The notes below the pieces were generated by a model. It was not told where the DNA came from and made no database searches. It saw only the letters and a program-made list of their open reading frames with translations. A stretch of DNA of 64,000 nucleotides from Galbibacter kalidii (GTDB taxonomy: Bacteria > Bacteroidota > Bacteroidia > Flavobacteriales > Flavobacteriaceae): assembly GCF_026241135.1 (NCBI RefSeq), contig NZ_JAPFGA010000011.1, positions 16,149-80,148 of the forward strand, in the 5' to 3' direction. Positions 51,143-60,979 of this stretch are shown piece by piece; the stretch's first letter is position 1, and each line of letters starts with the position of its first letter. Both the position numbers and the translations under genes were made by a program.

Positions 51143-52471
51143 TATCATAGGAGCCATTATTTCTTTGATTGATAAACTAACTTTTTCTCTATGATACTGT
51201 CTGCTTTTCAAATTGGAAATAATCGATTCTAAATCATTTTCATTCTTGGCATAAAAGTTATACTCATTCTCATGGATTAATTCTTTTAGATGCTGTGTAT
51301 AAAGTCCTTCAATATCTATAGAGATGTTTGGAGTTCCTAAAGCTATACTTTCTAATGCGCAGGTTGAATATATTGTTATATGAAAATCACTATATTTTAA
51401 AAGTTGATATGTATTAATATCATTTCTCCTTACAAAATTTCCTTTTTCAGGAAAAGGTATTTTATTCTTTTTATTTCTAGGTTTGAAAATAAAATAAATC
51501 TCTGGGAATTTTTCAGTTATCTTATCCATGACTCTTAGCAAATGTCTGTCTGTACTTTCTAATTGACCCGTTACACAAATAACCTTATCAAATCTCTCAT
51601 AAATTTTTAAAAAATCATCAGGTTTTTCTAATTTAGCATTAACCTCATGGAGGAAAGAATATCCATAGTTTAACGTCTTTTTTTTATCCACTAAGTTTCC
51701 ATCACTTACTATTTTATTAAAGTAGTTTCCAAAACCAAAAAAATAATCCGGAAGAAAAAAATTTCCATAATTTTTATTGAAGTAATAAGCTCTATGTTCC
51801 TTTGTTACTATACCATGTTGTAATTCTATAACCGGTATATTACTTTCTTTACATGCTTTAATTAATCCAAAATTAGAATAATAACAAACCACAAAAACTT
51901 TTTTTGGTTTTTTAATTTTAAAAAGTAATTTATAAAATATACTTCCAGCATGATGTCTGTGATAAATCTTTCTTATTTTATCTAGATTAGTATTTAGATG
52001 TTCTTCTAAATCACTTAATCTTGATATTTTAGGACGTTTTGTTAATTTTATTATTACAAACTGGATTAGATAAATCCAAGACATTCCTATAAGGAACTCT
52101 CCCTTTTGTAATTTCCATTTCTTTGTTTTCCCTTTCGGGACAGGATTCTCAAATAAAATATATTCACCAAAATAGTTCAAAAGACTAGAAGTAATACGAT
52201 CAAAATGCAAGTTATTTATCTCATATCTGCGCTCTGAATTTGTAAAAACCCAAATATCAGATTTATAAATATTAAAGAATGAAAAAATATCTGAAAAGAT
52301 GTTTCTCAACAATATTTTGATATTATAACCAGATACCTCTTTTAATATTTCACTGTTCTGTGTATTTAAAGTAATTAAATAACTTTTTATTACTGGCCAA
52401 ACACATATCCCTTTATGTTCAAGCTGTAAAACATTGTAATTCTTCTCTATTTGGTTTAATGAATTAAGCAA
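51083..52471 (-). CDS. Putative GT-B glycosyltransferase
   Basis: 462 residues. No clear family by eye, but PVIELQHGIVTKEHRAYYF (about residues 212-230) and the C-terminal HITIYSTCALESIALGTPNISID (abbreviated) follow the pattern of GT-B capsule glycosyltransferases that share a QHG motif and a phosphate-binding ST.ALE turn. Lies downstream of the legionaminic-acid genes on the same strand (92-bp gap), so it may transfer that acid. Its 3' end overlaps the plus-strand GT2 gene by 60 bp. Confidence 0.6.
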   Translation of the reverse strand: MLNSLNQIEKNYNVLQLEHKGICVWPVIKSYLITLNTQNSEILKEVSGYNIKILLRNIFSDIFSFFNIYKSDIWVFTNSERRYEINNLHFDRITSSLLNYFGEYILFENPVPKGKTKKWKLQKGEFLIGMSWIYLIQFVIIKLTKRPKISRLSDLEEHLNTNLDKIRKIYHRHHAGSIFYKLLFKIKKPKKVFVVCYYSNFGLIKACKESNIPVIELQHGIVTKEHRAYYFNKNYGNFFLPDYFFGFGNYFNKIVSDGNLVDKKKTLNYGYSFLHEVNAKLEKPDDFLKIYERFDKVICVTGQLESTDRHLLRVMDKITEKFPEIYFIFKPRNKKNKIPFPEKGNFVRRNDINTYQLLKYSDFHITIYSTCALESIALGTPNISIDIEGLYTQHLKELIHENEYNFYAKNENDLESIISNLKSRQYHREKVSLSIKEIMAPMISKELFFGFFQQIVGDIAEH

Positions 52472-52563
52472 AATTAAATTTTTTAATATAATTTAGTAAT
52501 ACATATCTTTAACTTGCTGTCTCAGTTATCATAATTATACATGATTAACACCTAATTAAATTT

Positions 52564-53253
52564 CTATAGGTTTCTTTTGACAGACAAACAGCTCTCTGCT
52601 ATCAACCAATCAAATTTACTGTCTATATCTACAGAACTTGCTTCATCCATTATATATTTTTTTGTCCTTTTAAAAACTAAAGAGTCTGTATCCTTAAACG
52701 ATTTAACGCTTATAACGTAGATAGCCCCATTATATTCCCATACTTTTGGAGAATCCTGTCTTCTAGTAAAATCTCCTTCTTTTGATTTTATAAGAAAACC
52801 TTCTTTATCTTCCTCAAACAAAACATAATATGGGTTTGATTTTGTTTCTTTAACTGAAACCACCATGTCAGTAGAGTCATCAAATAATCTTAATGCCTCT
52901 CTAATATGTGTAGATTTTCTAAATGGTGATGTTGGCTGTAATAAAACTATAATTTCCGGATAGTAACCTTGATTTTCACAAAAAGTTAAAGCATGTTTAA
53001 GAACATCGTAAGTACTTACTGTATCAGTAGCTAATTCAGAAGGACGAATAAATGGTACTTTTAGACCTGTTTTTTCTGCACATGACTTAATATTATCATC
53101 GTCAGTACTTACTATTATATTTTCATCATCAAAAACCTTACGAGCAGCTTCAATAGTATAATGAATTAGGGGCTTTCCATTAAGTAACTTTATGTTTTTT
53201 CCCGGCAATCCTTTTGAACCACCTCTGGCTGGTATTACTACTAATGGCTTCAT
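52564..53253 (-). CDS. legF: CMP-nonulosonate (legionaminate-type) cytidylyltransferase
   Basis: 229 residues. The CMP-sialate synthetase signature IPARGGSKGLPGKNIKLLNGKP opens the protein, followed by VSTDDDNI, LLQPTSPFR and YNGAIYVI. Activates a nonulosonic acid with CTP. Last of seven tightly packed minus-strand genes; its start adjoins the stop of the PtmE-like gene. The neighbours point to legionaminic acid rather than neuraminic acid. Confidence 0.88.
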   Translation of the reverse strand: MKPLVVIPARGGSKGLPGKNIKLLNGKPLIHYTIEAARKVFDDENIIVSTDDDNIKSCAEKTGLKVPFIRPSELATDTVSTYDVLKHALTFCENQGYYPEIIVLLQPTSPFRKSTHIREALRLFDDSTDMVVSVKETKSNPYYVLFEEDKEGFLIKSKEGDFTRRQDSPKVWEYNGAIYVISVKSFKDTDSLVFKRTKKYIMDEASSVDIDSKFDWLIAESCLSVKRNL

Positions 53254-54300
53254 TTAAAATTTTATTTTAAATATATCCCTTTGTGCCTTTTCAAAATCTT
53301 CATGTTTTCCAATATCCAACCAATAACCTGCTAAAGGATAAGAAATCACTTTATAATTTTCTTTAATAAGCTTTTCCATTAGGTCAGTTGCGTTATAAAA
53401 GGAATCTTTAGGCAACAAATTTAAAATGGACTTCTTCATTAAGTAAATACCTCCATTTGAATAATAAGTATATGTAGGTTTTTCTTTAAAATTCATGATA
53501 TGCCCATTACTGGTTTCAAGAACTGCATAAGGTATATTCACATTATAGGGTATGGTCACCACAGAGAAATCCGCATCTTGATCAACAAAATCCAAAAAGA
53601 AATCTTCATAATCTAAATTAGTAAGCAAGTCAGAATTGGTAACCAGAACATATTCATGTGCAAAATCTTTTATTTTAGACACTGCTCCTATTGTTCCCAA
53701 GGGTTCATCCTCCCATACATAGTGAATCTTTGAATTCCGGTCCTTTCCATTCCCAAAATAACTTTCAATCTGTTCTCCCAGATATTTAACCGAAATCCAG
53801 AAATCGTCTATCCCGTATTTTGCCAGCCTATTCAGATTATGCTCCATAATTGGTTTATCTCCAACTTTTAATAACGGTTTGGGAGTTGAATCTGTAAGCG
53901 GCCTTAATCTTTGCCCCTTACCACCGGCCATTACTACAGCATCAATAGGTAAATATGAACGTACCTCTCTAAAGTTAATCACATTTACAATTATATTGTT
54001 TTTATCAACCACCGGAAGAATTTTGAAATTCCCCTCCCTATATTCAATGATTTTTTGAATATCTACCTCTCCTTTTCTAATAAAACGAGGATGATCTTGA
54101 ATAATCGATTCAACTTTATCATTTATTGAGGCTCCTTTTATCAACCCCCTACGTACATCCCCATCTGTTAAAGAACCTATAAGCTTATCCTCATCATCTA
54201 CTACAAACAATATGGCATCTTTAGCCAACAGATCAAGCTTTACCAATGCTTCTTTAATTAGATTGCCTTTTATTAACAAATGATCTTTATAGTTTCTCAT
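53254..54300 (-). CDS. ptmE: CBS-domain sugar-phosphate nucleotidyltransferase (PtmE-like)
   Basis: 348 residues. A CBS pair in the first about 115 residues (AILFVVDDEDKLIGSLTDGDVRRGL, KILPVVDKNNIIV) is followed by a nucleotidyltransferase domain (VVMAGGKGQRLRPLTDSTPKPLLKV, VTNSDLL). In Campylobacter, PtmE has this layout and makes GDP-glucosamine for legionaminic acid. Its presence argues for the GDP-linked legionaminate pathway. Overlaps legG by 14 bp. Confidence 0.85.
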   Translation of the reverse strand: MRNYKDHLLIKGNLIKEALVKLDLLAKDAILFVVDDEDKLIGSLTDGDVRRGLIKGASINDKVESIIQDHPRFIRKGEVDIQKIIEYREGNFKILPVVDKNNIIVNVINFREVRSYLPIDAVVMAGGKGQRLRPLTDSTPKPLLKVGDKPIMEHNLNRLAKYGIDDFWISVKYLGEQIESYFGNGKDRNSKIHYVWEDEPLGTIGAVSKIKDFAHEYVLVTNSDLLTNLDYEDFFLDFVDQDADFSVVTIPYNVNIPYAVLETSNGHIMNFKEKPTYTYYSNGGIYLMKKSILNLLPKDSFYNATDLMEKLIKENYKVISYPLAGYWLDIGKHEDFEKAQRDIFKIKF

Positions 54301-55399
54301 CTAACTTTTTAATTGTATTTACAATATTTTTTGCGGCTCCATTACGAAAATATACATTTTTACCAGTATAGCTCCCTAAACCAATCGCTTTATTTATCTT
54401 TTTATAAATCTCTTTCGAATCAAAAGGAGCATTTAAGATATTCATACTTTGTAAGCGTCCTTTTTGCCTATCCCCTACATTGACAACATACTTCTTAAAA
54501 GATGCCGCTTCAATAATGCCACTTGAGGTATTTCCAACCATAGCTTCAGCATATGTCATGGCCGTAAAATAATTTTCTTTTCCAAAGCTCTCTATTAACT
54601 TAACATCGTTAGGAAATTGTTTTTTTAAATCTAATAATTCTTTTCTGTAAATTGTTCCTTCCGTATCAGCATTAGGCATGGTGATTACAACATCCATCAT
54701 CCCTATTATCTTATCAAGGGCATTTTTCATTTCAATGGCATAATCTACATTTCTAGTTACAGAAACAGTTTCCGGGTGAAAAGTTACCAGTATAAAGGGT
54801 TTATCCCTCAAGTTAAACTTTTTATAAAACTTTTCTTTAGCAATGGGTACAAACGCATCAATATCATCTAAACTTAAAGAACCAACAGTAAATATATTTG
54901 AATCATTACCAATGATAGAAGCAATCTTTTTTGAAAAAGGCTCTGCGGCTGTAAAATGTATGGATGAAGCCAATGTTATCTGATGTCTGTAAATATTATC
55001 TATAGCTCCTAAAGTAGTTTCTCCGCCATGGATATGAGCAAATCTAACCCCAAAAGGAATTCCAGCTTGTACTGCAGCACTCATTTCAAAACGATCCCCC
55101 AAACAAAAAACTATATCAAATGAATTAATTGCCCAAAATTCGGAAAACTTTAAAACAGTCAAACCATATGCAGATGCAACAGCCACTTCATTATCATTAG
55201 TCAGTATAGAGCTTATCTCATAAATTTTTGAGTACCCATCTTTATAAATATCCTCTACAGTATATCCATGAAATTTAGATAAGTGAGTGCCAAAAGCAAT
55301 AATTTCCAATTCAAAATATGAATCTTCTTTTATAAGCTTTAAAAGAGGTAAATAAATACCGTAATCAGCTCTTGAGCTTGTTAAAACACCTACCTTCAT
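54287..55399 (-). CDS. legG: Hydrolysing UDP/GDP-sugar 2-epimerase (LegG/NeuC-type)
   Basis: 370 residues. KVGVLTSSRADYGIYLPLL at the start, FAHIHGGETTLGAIDNIYRHQ, FHPETVSVTRNVDYAI and a C-terminal GNTSSGIIEAASF match hydrolysing 2-epimerases. Releases nucleotide and inverts C2, giving 2,4-diamino-trideoxy-mannose for the synthase next to it. Presence of this type, rather than a PseG, separates legionaminic from pseudaminic acid. ATGA overlap with legI. Confidence 0.88.
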   Translation of the reverse strand: MKVGVLTSSRADYGIYLPLLKLIKEDSYFELEIIAFGTHLSKFHGYTVEDIYKDGYSKIYEISSILTNDNEVAVASAYGLTVLKFSEFWAINSFDIVFCLGDRFEMSAAVQAGIPFGVRFAHIHGGETTLGAIDNIYRHQITLASSIHFTAAEPFSKKIASIIGNDSNIFTVGSLSLDDIDAFVPIAKEKFYKKFNLRDKPFILVTFHPETVSVTRNVDYAIEMKNALDKIIGMMDVVITMPNADTEGTIYRKELLDLKKQFPNDVKLIESFGKENYFTAMTYAEAMVGNTSSGIIEAASFKKYVVNVGDRQKGRLQSMNILNAPFDSKEIYKKINKAIGLGSYTGKNVYFRNGAAKNIVNTIKKLDEKL

Positions 55400-56397
55400 A
55401 ACAAATCGTCTTCTTCATAATCTTTTTGAGCTACACTCCCTATTACACTATCCCATTTCATAGGTGACAAACCATTTCCCGGCCTCTTAACAGTTATATT
55501 TTCCTCAGTAAATAATTCTCCTTTTTTAATTTGCTTATTTGCAACAATACTTTTCCTAGCTATCACTTTATTTTTAACCTCACTTTGACTAGGCTCTTTT
55601 CTTCCATGCCCTAATGCTGTCTCTATGTTTCTTATAGCCGTAACCATTTCTTTAAGCTCATGAGGTTCTAAAGACGCCTTATGATCAGGACCATCCATGG
55701 TTTTATCAAGAGTAAAATGTTTTTCTATTACCTCTGCCCCCATAGCTACTGCAGCAATAGGCACTTCTATTCCCAATGTATGGTCTGAATATCCTATTGA
55801 AACTCCAAACTTCTCTTTAATCGTATTCATTGCCAAAAGATTCACATCTCTCATTGGTGTTGGATATTCCGTGTTGCAATGTAATACCGTGATATTTTTT
55901 AATTGTGACCCTGCCTGAATTAATACATTTATCGCATCTTCTATCTCAATCATATCAGCCATACCTGTAGAAAGAATTATAGGCTTGTTTAAACTTCCTA
56001 TTTTCCTGAGATAGGGCAAATTAGTTATTTCTCCTGAAGGAATTTTGAATAAACCAATATTCAAATCATATAAAAGTTTAATGCTTTCATCGTCAAATCC
56101 AGTAGATAAAAATTTTATACTTCTACTTTCACAATATTTAATCAACTCATAGTGAGCTTCTACGTTTAATTCTAGTTTTTTTAACATTTCATATTGTGAT
56201 TCGACAGAGTCATTCGTATTGACCACTTGGTACTTTGCTTTCTTAGCATTCTTACTAGCTAAGTTTTTTGCTTTAAATGTTTGAAATTTGACATAATCGG
56301 CTCCAGCATTTGCCGCCGCATCTATTAATTTTTTTGCCAAACTTATATTCCCATTATGGTTTACACCAGCTTCTGCTATAATTAAACATTTATTCAT
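55396..56397 (-). CDS. legI: Legionaminic/N-acetylneuraminic acid synthase
   Basis: 333 residues. NeuB fold: CLIIAEAGVNHNGNISLAKKLIDAA (abbreviated), ADYVKFQTFKAKNL, FKIPSGEITNLPYLR, ILSTGMA, GYSDHTLGIEVPIAAVAMGA, EKHFTLDKTMDGPDHKASLEP, and a C-terminal SAF domain with IVANKQIKKGELFTEENI. Condenses the mannose-type sugar with PEP. 8-bp overlap with the formyltransferase gene. NeuB and LegI look alike; the pathway context decides. Confidence 0.88.
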   Translation of the reverse strand: MNKCLIIAEAGVNHNGNISLAKKLIDAAANAGADYVKFQTFKAKNLASKNAKKAKYQVVNTNDSVESQYEMLKKLELNVEAHYELIKYCESRSIKFLSTGFDDESIKLLYDLNIGLFKIPSGEITNLPYLRKIGSLNKPIILSTGMADMIEIEDAINVLIQAGSQLKNITVLHCNTEYPTPMRDVNLLAMNTIKEKFGVSIGYSDHTLGIEVPIAAVAMGAEVIEKHFTLDKTMDGPDHKASLEPHELKEMVTAIRNIETALGHGRKEPSQSEVKNKVIARKSIVANKQIKKGELFTEENITVKRPGNGLSPMKWDSVIGSVAQKDYEEDDLL

Positions 56398-57301
56398 TTT
56401 TATTACTCTTTAAAACTTTCCCTACCTTGAGTTTTCCTGTATATTCTATAACTTCAATATAAGAATCTCCGGTTTTAATATAAAATGTGTCGTTTTTAGT
56501 TTTACATAAAATCTGACCAGGCTTTCCTATATAGGATGGAGCATTTGGAATTAATTTTATTTTATTGATTTTGACTTCATTATTATCTAAATATGTTATT
56601 CCTTGTGGCCCTGGGACACAAATAGCGCGAATAAAATTAAAAACTCTTCTTGAAGGCTGATCCCAACTAATAATTTCATCCCCAATAGTTCTTATTCCAC
56701 AATACATCCCCGTTGAATGAATTGATTCTTGTTTTATTCGAGGAACCTTACCATTACCCTCTAGAAAAAGTAAAATTGAATCATAAAGAATTGAGGCACA
56801 TTCACTATAGGCAATATTTAAAAGCGTTTTATAATCATCATTATCTGTAATAGGAAATATCCTTTGGATAATAATATCTCCCGTATCAATACCTTCATCA
56901 ACAAAATGAACTGTGATACCGAACTCTTTTTCATCATTAATTAAAGCCCAATTTAAAATATTCCTGCCTCTATAAAAAGGTAACTTCCCTGCATGACAAT
57001 TAATTATTTTATATTTTGGAATATTTATTATTTCCGATTTAAAAATTTGATTAAAACTCATAGAGACAAATAAATCACAATTATATTTTTCTACTTTCTC
57101 TAAAAAACTTTTTGAGTTTATATCTTTAGCCATTACATAATCTATACCATATGTGTTGGCATATTCTTTCAATTTTTCATCCTTGGTATCAAATCTTGGA
57201 GTAATAAAATTAATCTCTATATTATTGTTAGAAATAATTTTTTCAAATGCTAAATGAGACCAAGGACCATCAGCAAAATATCCAATTCTTAATTTTCTCA
57301 T
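56390..57301 (-). CDS. Sugar N-formyltransferase
   Basis: 303 residues of the methionyl-tRNA formyltransferase type: INCHAGKLPFYRGRN (Asn101, His103) and VDEGIDTGDI (Asp139) give the catalytic Asn-His-Asp with the usual 36-residue spacing. Uses 10-formyl-tetrahydrofolate to formylate an amino sugar. It stands between the aminotransferase and the synthase, exactly where legH N-acetyltransferase would be expected, and no acetyltransferase was seen in the operon. So the exocyclic amine is probably formylated. No PLP or SAM motif. Confidence 0.85.
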   Translation of the reverse strand: MRKLRIGYFADGPWSHLAFEKIISNNNIEINFITPRFDTKDEKLKEYANTYGIDYVMAKDINSKSFLEKVEKYNCDLFVSMSFNQIFKSEIINIPKYKIINCHAGKLPFYRGRNILNWALINDEKEFGITVHFVDEGIDTGDIIIQRIFPITDNDDYKTLLNIAYSECASILYDSILLFLEGNGKVPRIKQESIHSTGMYCGIRTIGDEIISWDQPSRRVFNFIRAICVPGPQGITYLDNNEVKINKIKLIPNAPSYIGKPGQILCKTKNDTFYIKTGDSYIEVIEYTGKLKVGKVLKSNKNE

Positions 57302-57304
57302 TTT

Positions 57305-58444
57305 TTAAATTATTACACTACTTGGTATATTAACTATTCTTTTTTCTAACCACTTGGCATTATCTAAATTCCCTCCCTGTACTTTCTTAAACACTTTCAA
57401 ACTGCTCATTAATTTCCAAATAGGTCTTGTCATAACTCCTCTATTGTTTGTTTGTTCCAAAAAAGAATCCCTTTCTTTAATGTCTTTTAATATTACTGCA
57501 TTTAACCAATAGTTAGAAGACGTTCCTTCAGGCTCTGAAACAAATTCAACACCTGTTTTGAGAAAAAATGTTTTATAAAGATCTGCCAATTCTCTCTTTT
57601 TATCAATAAAGTAAGGGAGTTTTTCCATCTGCGCACATCCCAAAGCTGCATTAATATTAGGTAAACGATAATTATACCCTATCATATCGTGCTTATACTC
57701 CCATTTGTGAGGTACTTTTGCAGTAGTTGTTAGATGTTTTGCTTTTTTGGCCAGTCTTTCATCATTGGTAACAATCATTCCTCCTCCTCCAGTAGTAATT
57801 GTTTTATTCCCATTAAAGCTTAATGTTCCAAATAAACCATAAGTTCCTGTATGCTTTCCTTTATAATAACTTCCTAAAGATTCTGCAGCATCCTCCACAA
57901 GTTCAAGGTGATATTTTTGACAAATTTGAAGGATTTCCCCTATCTGTACGGAATGTCCAAAAGTATGCATAGGGACTACTGCTTTTATTTTTCTTTTTGA
58001 AGACTTGTTGATACATTCTCCATTAATAATTTCAGTATTCTTAGAAAGAAAATCTTCTAATTTATCAGGAGATAACCCCATGGTCTTCTTATCAACATCA
58101 ACAAAAACCGGATGAGCACCTATATAACTAATAGCATTACAGGTGGCCACAAAAGTTAATGGCTGTGTTATAACCTCATCATCCCGTTCTACACCCGCTA
58201 ACAAAAGTGCTATATGTAATGCTGCTGTACCATTAACAGTTGCTATTGCATGTTTAGCCCCTGTAAACTTAACAACCTCCTCTTCAAATCTATCTACAAA
58301 CTTACCAACACTTGAAACAAAGGTAGAATCTATACACTCATTAACATACTCCTTTTCATTACCAATAAACCTAGGCTCATGGAGAGGTATAAAATCTTCG
58401 GTATTATATAATTCCTTTATGAAATCAACAGTTTCTTTGAACAT
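57305..58444 (-). CDS. legC: LegC-type sugar aminotransferase
   Basis: 379 residues. DegT/DnrJ/EryC1 fold: FVSSVGKFVDRFEEEV, ATVNGTAALHIALLLAGV, VEDAAESLGSYYKGKHTG (Asp186) and the PLP lysine Lys214 in SFNGNKTITTGGGG. Places an amino group at C4 of the 4-keto sugar made by LegB. Gap of 3 bp to the formyltransferase gene and 8 bp to legB, so all are in one operon. Confidence 0.9.
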   Translation of the reverse strand: MFKETVDFIKELYNTEDFIPLHEPRFIGNEKEYVNECIDSTFVSSVGKFVDRFEEEVVKFTGAKHAIATVNGTAALHIALLLAGVERDDEVITQPLTFVATCNAISYIGAHPVFVDVDKKTMGLSPDKLEDFLSKNTEIINGECINKSSKRKIKAVVPMHTFGHSVQIGEILQICQKYHLELVEDAAESLGSYYKGKHTGTYGLFGTLSFNGNKTITTGGGGMIVTNDERLAKKAKHLTTTAKVPHKWEYKHDMIGYNYRLPNINAALGCAQMEKLPYFIDKKRELADLYKTFFLKTGVEFVSEPEGTSSNYWLNAVILKDIKERDSFLEQTNNRGVMTRPIWKLMSSLKVFKKVQGGNLDNAKWLEKRIVNIPSSVII

Positions 58445-58452
58445 CCTAATAA

Positions 58453-59640
58453 TTACATTTTGCTGTCTAAATACTTACCTGTCTCTTTATGTCCAAAATT
58501 TGGTATCATATCATTAAACAAGTCAACTATTTGAACTTTAGACCATTTTTTTTCTTCTTTCATTTTAGCTATACTGGAAGCGAAGTTTTCTAGAAGGTTA
58601 TCGTTATAATTCAATTTGTTTTTAATCACCCCCAAATTTTGAAATGAGCTCATATCCAATGTCTCATTTTCCGTAAAGAATTCTTCAAAATCTTTTTCCC
58701 CTGTGGTATCACTTGTTGTAAATAAACAAGGCCATTTATTTTCTTTAGGAAGAGTACTTACGAGAGTCCTGGCCTCAACCTCCGATTCACACAGATAGGG
58801 CTCATAACCAATTCCATTTAAATATTTTACAGCAATATCTGCAAATGAAATTAAATGTAAGTTTTCGCTAAGTTTTGGGAAAAATATATCCCTGTTTTCT
58901 CCAAAAATACACGACATCAAACAAAGTTCGCCGGATTCTTTTGGAATAACAAAGTACCTCTTAATATCATTAGGAGCTACAATAGGTTGCTTCTTTTTAA
59001 TCCGCTGATCAAAACCATGTAACAGAGATCCATCAGAGAAAGCAACATTAGCAAAACGAGCTGTTGAAATTTTTATCTGCTGACTTTTACGCATTAAAAA
59101 CATTTCCATAATACGTTTTGAAGCCCCCATCATATTCACAGGATTAGCCGCTTTATCTGTTGAAACACAGAAATATTTTTTTACTCCTTTGTCTATAGAT
59201 TGTTGCAAAGTTTTCTCTGTATTAAAGATATTTACATCAATCATCCTCATTAAAGTAAAAGGATCTTTTTCGCTTCTCACGTGTTTAAGAGCGGATAAGT
59301 TTAACACATAATCATACTTCCCATCTGCCTCAATAAAAGCATCATATTCAACAGAACCAATATTCAAGGCAAATGTTTGGAAATCTCCATCGATATACCC
59401 ATACGAGCTTCTTATATCCCTTACTAACTCAACAAGGTTATTTTCACTAATATCAACCACGTGAAGTTTCCGAGGATTCCTTTTAAATATTTCTTTGGTA
59501 ACTGCCTGACCTATTGAGCCTGCCCCTCCAATAACTAAAAAAGAGGAAGATGACACCCTTGTTTTTAATTCATTTTCGTGTTTAGAAATATCACTAGTAA
59601 ATAATTCGTCACTTCTACCAATTAAATTCAGAATATTCAT
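58453..59640 (-). CDS. legB: Nucleotide-sugar 4,6-dehydratase (LegB-type)
   Basis: 395 residues. FLVIGGAGSIGQAVTKEIFKRNPRKLHVVDISEN (abbreviated; NAD site and acidic turn), VLNLSALKHVRSEKDPF, CVSTDKAANPVNMMGASKRIMEM (abbreviated), ARFANVAFSDGS, as in UDP-GlcNAc 4,6-dehydratases of the PseB/LegB group. First gene of the nonulosonic-acid operon. Substrate is likely GDP-GlcNAc if PtmE works as in Campylobacter, otherwise UDP-GlcNAc. Confidence 0.88.
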   Translation of the reverse strand: MNILNLIGRSDELFTSDISKHENELKTRVSSSSFLVIGGAGSIGQAVTKEIFKRNPRKLHVVDISENNLVELVRDIRSSYGYIDGDFQTFALNIGSVEYDAFIEADGKYDYVLNLSALKHVRSEKDPFTLMRMIDVNIFNTEKTLQQSIDKGVKKYFCVSTDKAANPVNMMGASKRIMEMFLMRKSQQIKISTARFANVAFSDGSLLHGFDQRIKKKQPIVAPNDIKRYFVIPKESGELCLMSCIFGENRDIFFPKLSENLHLISFADIAVKYLNGIGYEPYLCESEVEARTLVSTLPKENKWPCLFTTSDTTGEKDFEEFFTENETLDMSSFQNLGVIKNKLNYNDNLLENFASSIAKMKEEKKWSKVQIVDLFNDMIPNFGHKETGKYLDSKM

Positions 59641-60157
59641 TAAGCTTTATTGTTAGATTTTAACATCTTTTTATATATGAGTAATATTTATCCCATTCTT
59701 TTTGGCAGAGTACATTTTCAGTTTCAACAACTATCAAATTATTAATTCCAACACTATAACTTCTCACCTTTCTTTTAAAACATTACAATTCAAAACCCCC
59801 TCATTTTCAGCATCTCACATTAATGCTTACCTATGTATTTATTCTCACTTGATTACTTTTCAAAATATCAAAAAACACCCATTTTCATACTTGCTTGTAT
59901 TAAAATAAGCTTTATCATGGGGGTTTCATCATCGGAAACAAAAATACGAGAATCATTCGGGTGGGCAAATGTTTTTTTTGGTTAGGTTGTTAATGTTGTT
60001 ACGGAGTTATCATGTTATGGAGTTATCATGTTATGTTGTGGATGAAAGGCCGGTGACGGGAGTTTTATTTTTGACATAGGATATAGGACTGGGGTAAAAA
60101 ACATCTCCCTGCCCACCGGCTGGTAGTTCCTTTTGCCTGCCCGCCAGCTGGCTCGTC

Positions 60158-60195
60158 GCTAAAACAGTCCACCGGACTGTTTTTTAACGCTCCGT
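60158..60195. repeat. Covarying hairpin repeat, copy 3
   Basis: AAACAGTCC (60162-60170) pairs with GGACTGTTT (60174-60182), with loop ACC and flanks CGCTA and TTAACGCTCCGTCC. Preceded, as in copies 1 and 2, by a GCTGGC-type piece. Confidence 0.88.
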
Positions 60196-60554
60196 CCTGT
60201 TGTGGTTGGGGATTGGTTAATTGTTATTAGTTAATGGTTAATTGGAAGGTTGGGAGACGGATAACCGAAGCTATGGGGTTATCATGTTATGGAGCTATGG
60301 AGTTACGAAGTTATGTTGTGGTTGGGGAAGTCGGGAGTCGGGAGTGATATTTTGATTGATATTTAAAACTTTAGAACGTAGAACGGGAAATGCCGTAAAG
60401 TCAGGAGACATTTGCGGAGCGGGTTTACACAAAATAAGGGATGTTTTAAGTAAAAGATATGTAATAAAGTAAGGGGTGTTATGAATGGAAATATGTGACA
60501 AAATAAGGGAACTGGGGTTTTTATCAAAAAGGTTTAAAATCAAGTTATTTGGTT

Positions 60555-60640
60555 AATTGCCTTCGACAGCCCTTTGATACTTCGTCAAGCTCAGCACAGG
60601 CTAAGCTCAGGGTGACATTGCTTAGGGTGACATTACGTTT
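60555..60640. repeat. TCGAAG-type repeat block
   Basis: CTTCGACAGCCC, CTTCGTCAAGCTCAGC and AGCTCAGGGTGACATT in tandem. Opposite orientation to the blocks at the left end of the window. Confidence 0.8.
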
Positions 60641-60756
60641 TATTCACCAATGCGGCACTCGACTTTTTTATAGGCTTTTGTTATTGCTTTGTCATTTCGT
60701 CTTTGTTTCGTGCTTTTGTTCATTTATTCACGAACCTTTCTATTTTTTAATAGGTG

Positions 60757-60815
60757 TTCATGAATCTTCGATTTCTTTGCTTGTCCAAAGAAACGAACAA
60801 AAGAAAGGACACCTT
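60757..60815. repeat. Inverted copy of the 18475-18520 block
   Basis: TTTGCTTGTCCAAAGAAACG and AACAAAAGAAAGGAC, read on the minus strand, match TCTTTGGTTCGTTTC...GACGAGCAAAAGAAATG at 18475-18520. A dispersed noncoding repeat found twice here. Confidence 0.75.
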
Positions 60816-60979
60816 TTACTCACGAGACTTATAATTGATTTTTATATGTGTTCGTGAATCTTTCGATTTCCAAGGGATTTCAGCCCTTTAAACTATTGAG
60901 CCGGGTTTGGCCTTTTGCAATGGGCTGAACCGGTTTGCAAACTCCGCGCTGATTGCCAACGCGGCAATCTGTCCCGTTC

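Noticed and set aside
59702-60857. Frames of 68, 82 and 102 codons in the large spacer
   Set aside because: They overlap repeats, have no homologous pattern and lack ribosome sites.
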